The position numbers and the translations under genes are program-made. A stretch of DNA of 64,000 nt from Callipepla californica brunnescens (taxonomy: Eukaryota > Chordata > Aves > Galliformes > Odontophoridae), in assembly GCA_023055505.1 (NCBI GenBank), contig JALIRH010000096.1:533501-597500 (forward strand), in the 5' to 3' direction. Positions 44,473-56,361 of the stretch are shown here, piece by piece; the first letter of the stretch is position 1; each line of letters begins with the position of its first letter. The notes beneath the pieces are model-generated. The model was not told where the DNA came from, ran no database searches, and saw only the letters and a program-made list of their open reading frames with translations.

Positions 44473-47400
44473 GTTAGGGGTTACGGTAAGGGTTAGGGTT
44501 AGGGGTTAGGGTCAGGGATAGGGTCAATGTTAGGGTTAGGGTAAGGGTTAGGGTTAGGGGTTAAGTTTAGGGTAGGGTTAGGGTTAGGGTAGGGTTATGG
44601 TAAGGAATCAGTAGGGTTAGGGTTAGAGTTAGGGTTAGGGATCTGGTGGGTTGGGGTTAGGGTTTAAGGTTAGGGTTAGGTTTAGGGTAGGGTTAGGGTA
44701 GGGTTAAGGTTTAGGGTTAGGGTTAGGGATAGGTAAGGGTTAGGGTAAGGGATAGGGTTAGGGTGAGGGGTAGGGTTAGTGTAGGGCTACGGTTAGGGGT
44801 TAGGGTTAGGGGTTAGGGTTAGGGTAGTGTTAGGGTTAGGGTGAGGGGTAGGGTTAGGGTAGGGCTACGGTTAGGGGTTAGGGTTAGGGGTTAGGGTTAG
44901 GGTAGTGTTAGGGTTAGGTTAGGGTTAGGGGTAGGGGTATGGGTAGGGTTAGGGTAGGGTTAGGGTTAGGTTGGATTAGAATTTACGGTAAGGGTTAGGT
45001 TTAGTGGTTAGGGTCAGTGTCAGGGTTAGGGGTTAGGGTTAGGGATAGGGTAAGAGTTAGGGTTAGGGTTAGAGTTAGGGTAGGGTTATAGTTAGGTTTA
45101 GGGTAGGGTTAGGGTAAGGGTAGAGTTAGAGTAGGTTTAGGGTAAGGGTAGGGTAGTGTTAGGGTAGGGTATGGGTTAGGGATTAGGGCTAGGGTAGGGT
45201 TAGGGGTTAGTGTTAGGTTTAGGGTTAGGGTAGGGTTGTGGTTAGGGTTAGGGTAGGGTTGGGGTTAGGGACAGGGTTAGGGTTTGGGCTTACGGGTTGG
45301 GGATAGGGGTTAGGGTCACGGTTAGGGTAGGGTTAGGTTAGGTTTAGGGTTAGTGTTAGGGTTATGGTTAGGTAAGGGTTAGGGTAAATGTTAGGGTAGG
45401 GTTAGGGTTAGGGTTATGGGTTAGGATTATGGGTTAGGGTTAGGTAAGGTTTAGGGTAGGGTTAGGGTCAGGGTCAGGGTTAAGGGTAGGGTTTGAGTCA
45501 GGGTTAGGGTAGGGTTAGGGGTAGGGTTAGGGTAGGGTTAGGGATAGGTAAGGGTTAGGGTAAGGGTTAGGGTTAGGGATAGGGTAGGGTTAGGGTTAGG
45601 GTAGGGTTAGATTTAGGGGTTAGGGGTAGGGGTATGGTTAGGGTTAGGGTAGGGTTAGGGATAGGTAAGGGTTAGGGTAAGGGTTAGGGATAGGGTAGGG
45701 TTAGGCTTAGGGTAGGGCTAGATATAGGGGTTAGGGGTAGGGGTATGGGTAAGGGTTAGGGTAGGGTTAGGGTTAAGGGTTAGAGTAGGGTTAGGGATAG
45801 GTAAGGGTTAGGGTAAGGGTTAGGGTTAGGGTCAGGGATGGTGTAGGGTCAGTTTTAGGGTTAGGGTATGGTTAGTGTAAGGGGTAGGGTTAGGGTTAGG
45901 GTAGGGCTAGGGTTAGTGTTAGGGTTAAAATTAGGGGTTAGGAGTTAGGGCTAGGGTAGGGTTAGGGGTTAGTGTTAGGGTTAGGGTAGGGTTGGGGTTA
46001 GGGTTAGGGTTGGGTTGGGGTTAGGGGCAGGGTTAGGGTTAGGGCTTTGGGGTTGGGGTTAGGGGTTAGGGTCACGGTTAGGGTAGGTTTAGGGTTAGTG
46101 TTAGGGTAAGGGTTAGGGTAGGGTTAGGGGTTAGAGTAGGGTTAGTTTTAGTGTTAGGGTTATGGTTAGGTAAGGGTTAGGGGTTAGGGTAAATGTTAGG
46201 GTAGTGTTAGGGTTAGGGTAGGGTTAGGGTTAGGGTAGGGTTAGGGTAGGGTTAGGGTCAGGGTTAAGGGTAGGGTTTGAGTCAGGGTTAGGGTCAGGGT
46301 TAGGGTTAGGGTACGGTTAGGTTAAGTGTTATGGTTAGTGTAGGGTTAGGGTTAGGTTTTGGGTCCATCAATAGGGTTAGGGTTAGTTTAGATTAGGGTT
46401 AGTGTAGGGTTAGGGTTAGGGTTTAGGGTTAGGGGTTAAGGTTAGGGGTTAGGGTTAGGGTAGGGTTAGGGGTTACTGTAAGGGTTAGGGTTAGGGGTTA
46501 GGGTCAGGGTAAGGGTTAGGGTTAGAGTTAGGGTAGGGTTTGGTTTAGGGTAAGGGTTAGGGTAGGGTTAGGGTTGGGTTAGGGTTAGGGTAGGGTTAGG
46601 GTTAGGGGTTAGGGTAGCGTCAGGGGTTAAGGTTAGGATAAGGGTTAGGGGTTAGGGTTAAGGTTAGGGTAAGGGTAGGGTTAGGGATAGGGTTGGGTTA
46701 GGGTTAGGGTAGGGTTAGGGTAGGGTTAGTGTTAGGGTTGGGTTGGGATTAGGGTAGGGTTAGGGTTAGGGGTTAGGGTAGGGTCAGGGGTTACGGTTAG
46801 GATAAGGGTTAGGGTAGGGTTAAGGGTTAGGGTTAGGGTAGGGTTAAAGTTGGGGTTAGGAATAGGGTTAGGGTTAGGTTAGAGTTAGGGTAGGGTTAGG
46901 GTAAGGAATCAGTAGGGTTAGGGTTAGAGTTAGGGTTAGGGATCTGGTGGGTTAGGGTTAGGGTTTAAGGTTAGGGTTAGGTTTAGGGTAGGGTTAGGGT
47001 AGGGTTAAGTTTTAGGGTTAGGTTTAGGTTTAGGGGTTAGGGTAGGGCTAGGGTTAGGGGTTAGGGGTTGGGTTAGTGTAGGGGTAGGGGTATGGGTAGG
47101 GTTAGGGTTAGGGGTTAGGGTATGGTCAGGGGTTACGGTTAGGTTAAGGTTTAGGGTTAGAGTAGGGTTAGGAGTTAGGGTTAGGGTTAGGGTTAAGGAT
47201 AGGGTTGGGGTTAGGGTTAGGGTAGGGCTAGTGTTAGGTTAGGGTTAGGTGTTTGGGTCAGGGTTAGTGTAGGGTTAATGTTAGGGTAGGGGTTAGGATT
47301 AGGTTTATGGTAAGGGTTAGGGTAGGGTTAGGGTAAGAGTTAGGGAAAGGTAAGGGTTAGGGTTAGGGTCACTGTTAGGGTCAGGGTAAGGCTTATAGTA

Positions 47401-50369
47401 TGGTTAGGGTAAGGGTTAGGGGTTAGGGTAGGGTTAGGGTAGGGGTAGGGGTAAGGGTAGGGGTATGGGTAGGGTTAAGGTAAGGGTAGGGTTAGGGTTA
47501 GGTTTGGATTAGAGGTTACGGTAAGGGTTAGGGTTAGGGGTTAGGGTCAGTGTCAGGGTTAGGGTTAGGGTAGGGTTAGTGTTAGGGTAAGGTTTAGGGT
47601 TAGGGTTATGGTAAGCGTTAGGGTTAGAGTTAGGGTAGGGTTAGGGTAGGGTTAGGGTTAGGGTAGGGTTTGGGTTAGTGGTTAGGGTTAAGGTTAGGGG
47701 TTAGGGCTGGGGTAGGTTTAGGGCTAGGGTAGGGTTGGGTTTAGGGTTAGGGTGGGGTAAGGGTTAGGGGCAGGATAAGGGCTTAGGGGTTGGGGTTAGG
47801 GGTTAGGATTAGGGTAGGGTTAGGGTAAGGGTAAGGGTTAGGGTAGGGTAAGGGTTAGGGTTTACGGTAGGGTTAGGGTTAGTGTTAGGGTAGGGTTATG
47901 GTTAAGTAAGGGTTAGGGTTAGGGTAAAGGTTAGGGTAGGGTTAGGGTTAGGTTTAAGGGGTAGGGTTAGGGTTAGATAATGGTTATGGTAAGTATTAGG
48001 GTCAGGGTTACGGGTAGGGTGTGAGTCAGGGTTAGGGTTTTAGGGTTAGGGTAGGGTTAGGGTTAGGTTTTGGGTCGATCAATAGGGTTAGGGTTAGATT
48101 AGGGTAGGGTTAGGATAGGGTTAGGGTAGGGTTTGTGTTAGGGTTAGGGTGTAGGGTTAGGGTTAGGGTAGGGTTAGGGTTAGGGGTTAAGGTTAGGGGT
48201 TAGTGTTAGGGTAGGGTAGGGGTAGGGTTAGGGTAGGGTAAGGGTTAGGGGTTAGGATTAGGGTTAAGGTGTTAGGAGGTAGGGTTAGGGTTAGGGTTAG
48301 GGTTAGGGTTAGAATAGGGTAAGGGTTAGGGGTAGGGTTACGGGTAGGGTTAGGGTAAAGTTAGGGTTAGGGTTCCGGTTACGGTTAGGGTCCATCAATA
48401 GGGTTAGGGTTTAGGGTTAGGGGTTAGGGTTAGGTGTATGGGTAGGGGTAGGGTTAGGGTTAGGGTTAGGTTGGATTAGGGTTAGGGTTAGGGTTGGGTA
48501 AGGGTTAGGGGAAGGATTACGGGTAGGGTTAGTGTTATGGTTAGGGTCCATCAATAGGGTTAGGCAAGGTTTAGGGTTAGGGTTAGGTGTTAGGGTAAGG
48601 GGTTAGGGTTAGGGTAGGGTTAGGGTCCATCAATAGGGTTATGGTAGGGTTAGGGTTATGGATAGGGTTAGAGTTAGGGTAGGGTTAGAGTTAGGGTTAG
48701 GGTAGGGTTAGGGTAAGGGTAGAGTTAGGGTGGGTTTATGGTAAGGGTAGGGTAGTGTTAGGGTAGGGTATGGGTTAGGGGTTAGGGTTAAGGTTAGGGG
48801 TTAGGGCTCGGGTAGGGTTAGGGGTTAGTGTTAGGGTTAGGGGCAGGGTTAGGGTTAGGGTAGGGTTGGGGTTAGGGTTAGGGTAGGGTTGGGGTTAGGG
48901 ACAGGGTTAGGGTTTGGGCTTACGGGTTGGGGATAGGGGTTAGGGTCACGGTTAGGGTAGGGTTAGGTTAGGTTTAGGGTTAGTGTTAGGGTTATGGTTA
49001 GGTAAGGGTTAGGGGTTAGGGTAAATGTTAGGGTAGGGTTAGGGTTGGGTTAGGGTTAGTGTTAGGGTTAGGGTTATGGCTTAGGGGTAGGTAAGGGTTA
49101 GGGTAGGGTTAGGGTCAGGGTCAGGGTTAAGGGTAGGGTTTGAGTCAGGGTCAGGGTCAGGGTTAGGGTTAGCACAGGGTTAGGGTAGGGTTAGGTGTTA
49201 GGGTAGGGTTAGGGTTAGTGTTAGAGTTATGGTTAGGTAGGGGTTAGGGTAAGGGTTAGGGGTTAGGGTAAATGTTAGGGTAGGTTTAGGGTTAAGGATT
49301 AGGGTAGAGTTAGGGTTAGGTAAGCGTTAGGGTATGGTTAGGGTCAGGGTTAAGGGTAGGGTTAGGGTTAGGGTAGAATTAGGGTTAGATTTGAGGGTTA
49401 GTGTAGGGTTAGGGTAGGGTTAGGGGTTAGGGTAAGGGTTAGGCTTGGATTAGAATTTACGGTAAGGGTTAGGGTTAGGGGTTAGGGTCAGTATTAGGGT
49501 TAGGGGTTAGGGTTAGGGATAGGGTAAGAGTTAGGGTAGGGTTAGGGTAGGGTTAGAGTTAGGGTAGGGTTAGTGTTAGGGTTAGGGTACGTTTAGGGTT
49601 TGGGTAAGGGTTAGGGTGAGGGTTGGTGTTAGGGTAGGATTAGGGTTAGGTTCAGGGTTAGGGTAGTGTTAGGGTTTAGGGTTAGGGTTAGGGTATGGTT
49701 AGGGGTTAGGGTTGGGGTAAGGGTTAGGTTAGGGTTAGGGTTAGGGGGTTAGGGTTAGGGGATTAGTGTTAGGGTTAGGGGTTAGGGTTAGGGTGAGGGT
49801 TGGTGTTAGGGTAGGATTAGGGTTAGGTTCAGGGTTAGGGTAGTGTTAGGGTTCAGGGTTAGGGTTGTGGTAAGGTTTAGGGGATTAGTGTTAGGGGTTA
49901 GGGTAGGGTTAGGGTTAGGATTGGGATTAGGTTTAGGTTAGGGTTATGGTTAGGGTTAGGATAGGGTTAATGTAGGGTTAGGGTTAGTGATAGAGTAAGA
50001 CTTAGGGTTAGGGTTATGGTAAGAGTTAGGGATTGGGATACGGTTAGATTTAGGGTTAAGAATAGGGTTCGGGTTTGATTAGGGTTAGGGTTAGTGTTAG
50101 GAATCAATTTGGAGGAAGGAAAATGTTTAGGAATTGGTTCATTGTTAGGGTTAGTCTTCAAGTTAGTAATAGAGTAAGGGTTAGTGTTCGGGTTAGGAAT
50201 AGGGTTCTGAATAGGGCGAGGTTTGGGAATAGGATGAAGTTTAGGGTTAGGGTTCGGGTCAGATTTAGCACTATGTTTCAGGTTCCTTTTAGGTTTAGTG
50301 ATAAGGATTAGGGGTACGTTTAGGTATTGTACAATGCTAAGTGTTAGCTTCTGGGTGGGGGTTGGGGTT
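44473..50369 (+). repeat. Degenerate TTAGGG array, copy B
   Basis: Matches 1-6068 from its first bases, starting at offset 44472 and ending at offset 44301 because of net deletions in copy B. Because position 1 is the window edge, the true left limit of the duplication is unknown. Confidence 0.95.
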
Positions 50370-50943
50370 TGTCATGGTTTTATGATTTTTTGGTACTGGT
50401 ATTCCACATCATAACATCATGTATTGCATTAGGAGTTGAAGAGCTAATACTCCAGCTCCATAGATCATTGATAATTCCAGGTATACCTGTCTGAGAAGAG
50501 AAGAAGCACTACATTCCCCAGAGGACTTTGCGATGCTTTGTATTTTTACGTGTTTTCCGCTCAGAGGGAACAGATAAAAACCCTCAGCGGTCATGGGACA
50601 CTCTCTTTCCTTCGGGATCGACTCAGCAGAGGGTGCTCACTGCCGTATCGCCTTCAGCGTTAGCGTAAGGCCTTCGGTTTATCGGACACTCTCTCTTGCT
50701 CATTTTGTTTGATTCATTAGCCTCAATTCCAATTACATTGTATTATATTGTGTTATTTTGCTTTCTAATATCTTATTTAGTAAATTAGCTTTCCTCCTCA
50801 GATCGTTGCCGCTGTTTTGTTTCTAGGCCCATCTCCCTTTTCCCTTTTCCCTTTTTCCTTGCCCTTTCCTGGGGCGTGGGTCCGTGGGTCCCCGCAGCAA
50901 TCGTCACGGAACCGGGCCGATCCAGCCCGGTAAACCGTTGACA
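50370..50943 (+). mobile_element. Solo LTR, copy B
   Basis: The same LTR as 6069-6642 at the same position with the same GGGTT duplication, so it was inserted before the A/B duplication. A few substitutions differ (for example GCAGAGGGTG against GCAGTGGGTG). Confidence 0.85.
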
Positions 50944-51561
50944 GGGTTAGATTAAGGGTGAGGGTTAGGATTAGGACTAGATTTAGGATTAGGTTTAGGA
51001 ATAGGTTTTCTTTGATTGTTAGAGTGAGAGAAAGGTTAGGCCTTGGGTTTGTTTTTGGAATAGTTTTGGGTTTCAGAATAGGAATTGGGTTAGTATTTGG
51101 AATCTGTTTTGGTTTAGTATTAGTGTTAGGGTCAGGGTTAGAAGTTAGGTGATGGCTGTGGTAATCTAATGCTTTGTGTTAGGCTTAGGGTTGGGCTTAA
51201 ATTTGGGGTTGGTTTTAAGGTCCCATTTAGATTTCAGGTAGAATTGGAGTTAAATTAAGGTAACGGTTAGGATTAGATTTAGGGTTCTGATAAGGGTTAG
51301 GTTAGGGTTAGGGTTTGGTTCCAAGTTGTTTTTAGGGTTAGGGTTAACGTTAGGTTTCAGGATAGGGTTAGGAATATAGCTAGGTGTTAGGTAAGGTTTA
51401 ATCCTAGGGTTTCAGTTCGGGTTAGGTGAAGCATTAGTTTTACAGTTAGAAGACATGTTAGGGTTAGGGTTAGGTTTTGGTGTAGATTTAGGTTTAGGGT
51501 AAGGGTTAGGGATGTAGATGAAGGTTTAGTGGAAGGGGTAGGGTTCTCTTTAGTTTTAGGA
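50944..51561 (+). repeat. Degenerate TTAGGG segment, copy B
   Basis: Matches 6643-7260 with essentially no difference, and ends at the same junction with SGF29-derived sequence. Confidence 0.8.
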
Positions 51562-52143
51562 CCCACAGCACAGAACCCGGCCCCAAAAGGGCACGAACGG
51601 ACCCCATAACCCAGCCCTATAATGTCGATATCTGACCCCAAAACTCAGCACCAAAATCCTGCAATTCCACCCCAAAATCTCCATTATCAGCCCCAGAATC
51701 CGATTATTTCCCCCAAATGTCAGCCCCAAATCCCATTAGTTCCCCCCTGACCCCACAATTTTCCCCCGACCCCATAATTCCCCCCCATGACCCTATAATT
51801 TCCCCCCCAACCCCATCAATTCCCCCCTGTGACCCCATTACTTCACCTCCTGACCCTGTTACTTCCCCTATTCCCCCCGACCCTATAATTGCCCTAGAAC
51901 AGCCGCAGGACGATTCCTCGGTGCTGTTTGAGGTCACATCAGCCCAACCCCATTACTTTCCTCGCGTCCCCATAATTCACCTGTTCCCCCCGTGACCCCA
52001 TTAATTTCCCCTCTGACCCTATTAGTTCCCCTGTTCCCCCTCCAACCCTTTAAATTCCCCCTGACCCCATAATTCCCCCTGACCCCATTGCTTTCCTCCC
52101 GACCCCATAAATTCCCCCTGACCCCATAATTGCTCTATAACAG
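51562..52143 (+). repeat. C-rich intronic minisatellite, copy B
   Basis: Matches 7261-7842. It contains the partial exon duplicate at 51903-51932, followed by the same false continuation. Confidence 0.6.
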
Positions 52144-52257
52144 CCGCAGGATGATTCCTCGGTGCTGTTTGAGGACACGTTGTACGCTGACGGATATTCA
52201 TCGCCACTCAACGTCGCACAGTGCTACGTTGTGGCCTGCAGGGACACCAAGAAGAAG
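52144..52257 (+). pseudogene. SGF29: SGF29 terminal exon, copy B
   Basis: The same exon as 7843-7956, with the acceptor CAG and the cage Phe retained and CGA (52258-52260) in place of the stop. One missense difference: the codon for Arg in AQRYVV is TGC (Cys) here. A 1-bp deletion in the C run just after the exon changes the read-through frame. Shared stop loss means it predates the duplication. It also contains no upstream Tudor exons. Confidence 0.8.
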
Positions 52258-52359
52258 CGACCCCGTGTGGCCGTTTTGGGGCCGTTCCAGGATTTGGGTT
52301 TTTTGGGGTCATTAGGGCCGATTTACGGTCACTTTGGGGTCACTCTGGAGCACTTTGGG

Positions 52360-52401
52360 GTGCAGTGCTGCATCGTGGCCTGCAGAGACACCAAGAAGTG
52401 A
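52360..52401 (+). pseudogene. SGF29: Third SGF29 C-terminal fragment, copy B
   Basis: Identical by eye to 8060-8101, with TGA at 52399-52401 after the two lysine codons. Confidence 0.65.
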
Positions 52402-52536
52402 CCCCATAGGGGGTTTGATATGGTCCTTATGGGGTCGTTATAGGGTTTTGGGGTCACTTTGGGGTCATTTTGGGGCCCTTTGGGGCGCAGCGCTTCCAAG
52501 AAGTGTTGGAAGTAATCTGGGATATTTGGGGTCATT

Positions 52537-52847
52537 TTGCGTCACATCGGGGTCACTTCGGGTCATTGCACGTTGGGGCATGGCTCGAATGCGAGGCTTA
52601 ACGTTGGCCATGCCCACTCGCTTCCCACTGGCTTCCGGTTTCCCACTTCCAGGCGTGCTTCCGCCTCCTTAACCACAATGTCCCGCTCGCTGCCGGAAAT
52701 CCGCGCTCCCAGAAGTTTCAGTCATTTCCGGTCATCGTGCCTCGTTCCAGTGGCACTGTTCCGCCTCGCTACCCCACACCCCACCCTTTCCGCTGCCGAT
52801 CTGTGCTGTGATTGGCCGAGCTGTGCCGTGGGGCCGGAAGCGGCCGC
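52537..52847 (+). promoter_or_regulatory. GC-rich promoter-like segment, copy B
   Basis: Matches 8237-8547 with the ETS sites and inverted CCAAT box retained. Small changes (for example ACAATGTCCC against ACAATGCCTC near 52676) do not touch those motifs. Confidence 0.5.
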
Positions 52848-52880
52848 ATGGTGGAAGCGGAGCTGGAAGCAGAGCACGTG
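52848..52880 (+). CDS. Possible first coding exon of an unidentified gene, copy B
   Basis: Identical to 8548-8580 (MVEAELEAEHV, then a GTCAGT donor). Its conservation says little because the duplication is recent. Confidence 0.3.
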
Positions 52881-53739
52881 GTCAGTGGCAGGGCGGGAGG
52901 GGCGGTTATGGGGCCGGGGTCAGGTTATGGGGTTATGGGGCAGGGATTTGGGGCTGGGGTCGTGGGTGTGGGGTCCAGGCTTGGGGCAGAGCTGTGGGGC
53001 AGAGTTGTGGGTTCAGGTGCACTGATTGGGGCAGGGCTGTTGGATGCGGGGCTGAGCTGTGGGGTGGATCTGTGGGGCAGAGCTGTGGCGGTTGGGGGGC
53101 GGAGGTGTGGTGCAGGTATGAGCAGATGTGGGGCTCAGATGCGGGGCTGAGCTGCGGGATGTGAGGCTGATCCATGGGGCAGAGCTGTGGAATGTGGGGC
53201 TGATCTGTGGGGCAGGTAGGTATGTGGGGCAGAGCTGTGGGATGTGGGGCAGGTATGTGCAGATTGGGGTTGAGCCGTGGGGCTGAGGTGTGGGATATGG
53301 GGCAGCACTATGGGGCTGAGTTGTGGGGTTGAGCCGTGGGGCAGAGCTGTGGGATGTGGGGCAGATCTGTGGGTCCAGGTGTGGGGTTTGGGGCAGATGT
53401 GTGGGGCAGAGCCACAGGGCTGAGCTCTGGGGCCAGGTGTGGGGTGAGGGGCTGAGCTGTGGTGCAGAGCTGAGGGATGTGGGGCTGAGCTGTGGGTCCA
53501 GGTGTGGGGTTTGGGGCAGATGTGTGGGGCAGAGCCACAGGGCTGAGCTCTGGGGCCAGGTGTGGGATGAGGGGCTGAGCTGTGGGATGTGGGGCTGAGC
53601 TGTGTGGCCAGGGGATGAGGGGCAGAGATGTGGGGCAAATGTGTGGGATGTGGGGCAGCGCTGTGGGGCTGAGCTGTGGTGTGGATGTTTGGGGTGAAGG
53701 TGTGGGGCAGAGTTCTGCCCCACAGAGGTGCTCCCGCAG
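52881..53739 (+). repeat. GTGGGGC-rich minisatellite, copy B
   Basis: Matches 8600-9420, including the 123-bp internal duplication, with scattered point differences. Confidence 0.85.
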
Positions 53740-53780
53740 GAGGTGGAGGAGATGCAGTGGCGGCATTCTGAGGGGAATAG
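53740..53780 (+). CDS. Possible second exon of an unidentified gene, copy B
   Basis: Identical to 9440-9480 with the same acceptor and donor. Unidentified and tentative. Confidence 0.25.
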
Positions 53781-54438
53781 GTCAGTGCCCCATTGCTGCC
53801 CCACAGCTGCCCCATAGCCACCCCATTGAGATCCACTGAGATCAGTGGAGACCCCATTGAGATCCGTAGGGACCCCATGGAGATCCATGGTGACCCATGG
53901 CTGCCCCGTAGCTGCCCCACATCCGCCCCATAGCTGGGCGTGGCTTCGCTCTGGGCACACCGCCTTCTGCGGGACCCACAGCGACCCACACTGACCCACA
54001 GTGACCCACACTGACCCATAGAGACCCACAGCGACCCATAGAGACTCACAGCGACCCATAGCGGGACCCACAGCGACCCAACCGACCCACAGCAACCTAT
54101 AGGGGGAACCACAGCAACCCACAGAGACCGATAGCTCACACAGCGACCCACAGTGACCCACAGCGGGACCCACAGCGACCCATAGAGACCCACAGCGACC
54201 CATAGAAACACATAGAGACTCATAGTTACCCACAGCGATTTATAGAGACCCACAGCGACTCACTGAGACCCACAGTGACCTATAGCTGGACCCACAGACA
54301 CCCACAGCAACCCAAAGTGACCCACAGCTTGACCCATAGCGACCCATGCCAGGAACCACAGCGATCCATTGGGACCCATAGCGATCCACAGCGACCCATG
54401 GAAAACCACAGGGAGCAAGAGGGAGCCACAGAGACACA

Positions 54439-54512
54439 GCGACATCACGTGAGAGCGCCGCCTGGTGTCGTGGAGGGGGAACTGCAGCTCCTTAGGAATC
54501 TCCTGGGGCACA
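54439..54512 (+). promoter_or_regulatory. E-box plus CTCF-like block 1, copy B
   Basis: Same as 10117-10190: exact TCACGTGA with a degenerate core. Confidence 0.4.
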
Positions 54513-55225
54513 TAGAGACCAACAGCGCCTCATAGCAGGACCCACACTGACCCACAGCGAACCATATTGGGACCCACAGCGTAACCCACAGCGACCCGTA
54601 ACAGACCACATTGACCCATTGCGACGCACTGCAACCCATAGCGACTCATAGAGGCACAGCGACACACAGCCATCCACAGCAACCCATAGCGACCCAGCCG
54701 ACCCACAGCAACCTATAGGGGGGCCCACAGCGACTCACAGCAACCCACAGAGACCGATTACAACCAATAGTGACCGATAGCGACCCACCGCGACACACAG
54801 CGACCCACACCGACCCATAGCAACCCACAGTGACCCACAGAGACCCACTGAGACCCATAGAGACCCAAAGCGACCCACAGCGACCCATAGCAGGACCTAG
54901 AGTGACCCATAGCGTCCCGAAGAAACCCGTAGCGACTCACTGCGACCCACAATGACCCATAGCTGGACCCACAGACACCCACAGCATGACCCACAGCGAC
55001 CCATTGCAACCCTTAGCAACATGTAGAGACTTATAGCGATCCACATCGACCCATAGCGACCCATGGATACACATAGCAAGACCCACAGTGACCCATAGCG
55101 TCCCATAGAGACCCGCAGCAAAACGTAGCAGCCCACAGAGATCGATAGCGACGCATAGTGACCCACAGCGACCCATAGCGCCCAATAGGAAACCACTGAT
55201 AGCAATAAGGAGCCCTAGAGACCCA

Positions 55226-55285
55226 GCGACATTACGTGAGAGCGCCCCCTGGTGGCGTGGAGGGGAACTGCAGCCCCTTAGGGAT
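55226..55285 (+). promoter_or_regulatory. CTCF-like block 2, copy B (best match)
   Basis: GCGCCCCCTGGTGGCG at 55242-55257 is unchanged from copy A. Confidence 0.6.
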
Positions 55286-55472
55286 CCATTGGGAACCTTA
55301 GAGACCCACAGAGACCCATAGCAGGACCCACAGCAAACCAAAGCGATCCATAGCAACCCATAGCGATCCACAGTGACCCACAGTAACCCACAGCGAAGCA
55401 TATTGGGACCCATAGCGACACATAGCGCCCAATAGGAAAACACAGAGAGCAATAGGAAGCCGTAGAGACACA

Positions 55473-55543
55473 GCGACATCATGTGAGAGCTCCCTCTGGT
55501 GGCGTGAAGGGGAACTGCAGCCCCTTAGGGATCTCCTGGGGCA
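55473..55543 (+). promoter_or_regulatory. CTCF-like block 3, copy B
   Basis: Core GCTCCCTCTGGTGGCG at 55489-55504, the same two substitutions as copy A. Confidence 0.5.
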
Positions 55544-55779
55544 CGTAGAGACCCATAGCAGGACCCACACCGACCCACAGCGAACCCTATTGGGACCCAT
55601 AGCGTGACCCACAGCGACCCACAGCAACCCATAGAGACTCATAGCAAACCACAGCAACCCACAGTGACCCATAGCGAGACCCACAGCGACCCACAGTGAC
55701 CCACAGCTTGACCCAAAGCAACCCATGCCGGGACCCACAGCGACCCATAGAAAACCTCAGAGAGCAATAGGAAGGCACA

Positions 55780-55855
55780 GAGACATCACGTGAGAGCGCC
55801 CCCTCCCCTGGTGGCGTGGAGGGGAACTGCAGCCCCTTAGGGATCTCCTGGGGCA
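55780..55855 (+). promoter_or_regulatory. E-box plus CTCF-like block 4, copy B
   Basis: Exact TCACGTGA and the split core at 55797-55816, as in copy A. Confidence 0.5.
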
Positions 55856-55948
55856 TATAGAGACCCACAGCGACCCATAGCAGGACCCACAGTGACCCAC
55901 AGCAAACCATATTGGGACCCATAGCGGGACCCAGAGAGACCCACAGAC

Positions 55949-56282
55949 TGTTACAATGAAGGGTCGGGAACCCAGCTTGATGCTAGCTAATGTTCCATTT
56001 ATTAAGCAACAACTCAAAGCTTAGATAGACAGAGAAGCAGTGTGTGTTAGGATCTAACTGGGGGAAGCTACAAGGATCTAATTGAGGGAATTTACACTCC
56101 TCAGTGTTAACAGGTCAAGAATATAAAACACTCCTAGTCATCTAAACAAACAGTTTCTTATTGCTATCCATTACTGTCTTCTGTTTCTTTTCACTCCTTA
56201 GACATGGTTGTCTCAAGCTTATCAGCTTATCTTTACACAGCCTACGTCCAAGGTTTATGGCCTGATTCCTGCTTAGCTAACA
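55949..56282 (-). mobile_element. LTR of the truncated ERV, copy B
   Basis: Matches 11627-11960 with no difference I can see. The same polypurine tract lies upstream near 56316-56330. Confidence 0.7.
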
Positions 56283-56361
56283 GTTCCGTCTGACTCCCAC
56301 TTTTGCCATCACCCACTTCTCCCCCTTTCTGTTATGAATATTTTCTTTGTAGCATTGTCAA

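Larger units (their letters stand above)
53785..55948 (+). repeat. 10-bp GACCCACAGC minisatellite, copy B
   Basis: Matches 9485-11626 apart from 22 extra bases near 54059-54080 (two extra 10-bp-type units), a simple slippage difference. Confidence 0.9.

Noticed and set aside
31026..52257. A functional SGF29 gene spanning 31.0-52.3 kb
   Set aside because: No internal exons seen, exon 1 is frameshifted, the last exon lacks its stop, and the interval is all satellite and telomeric repeat.
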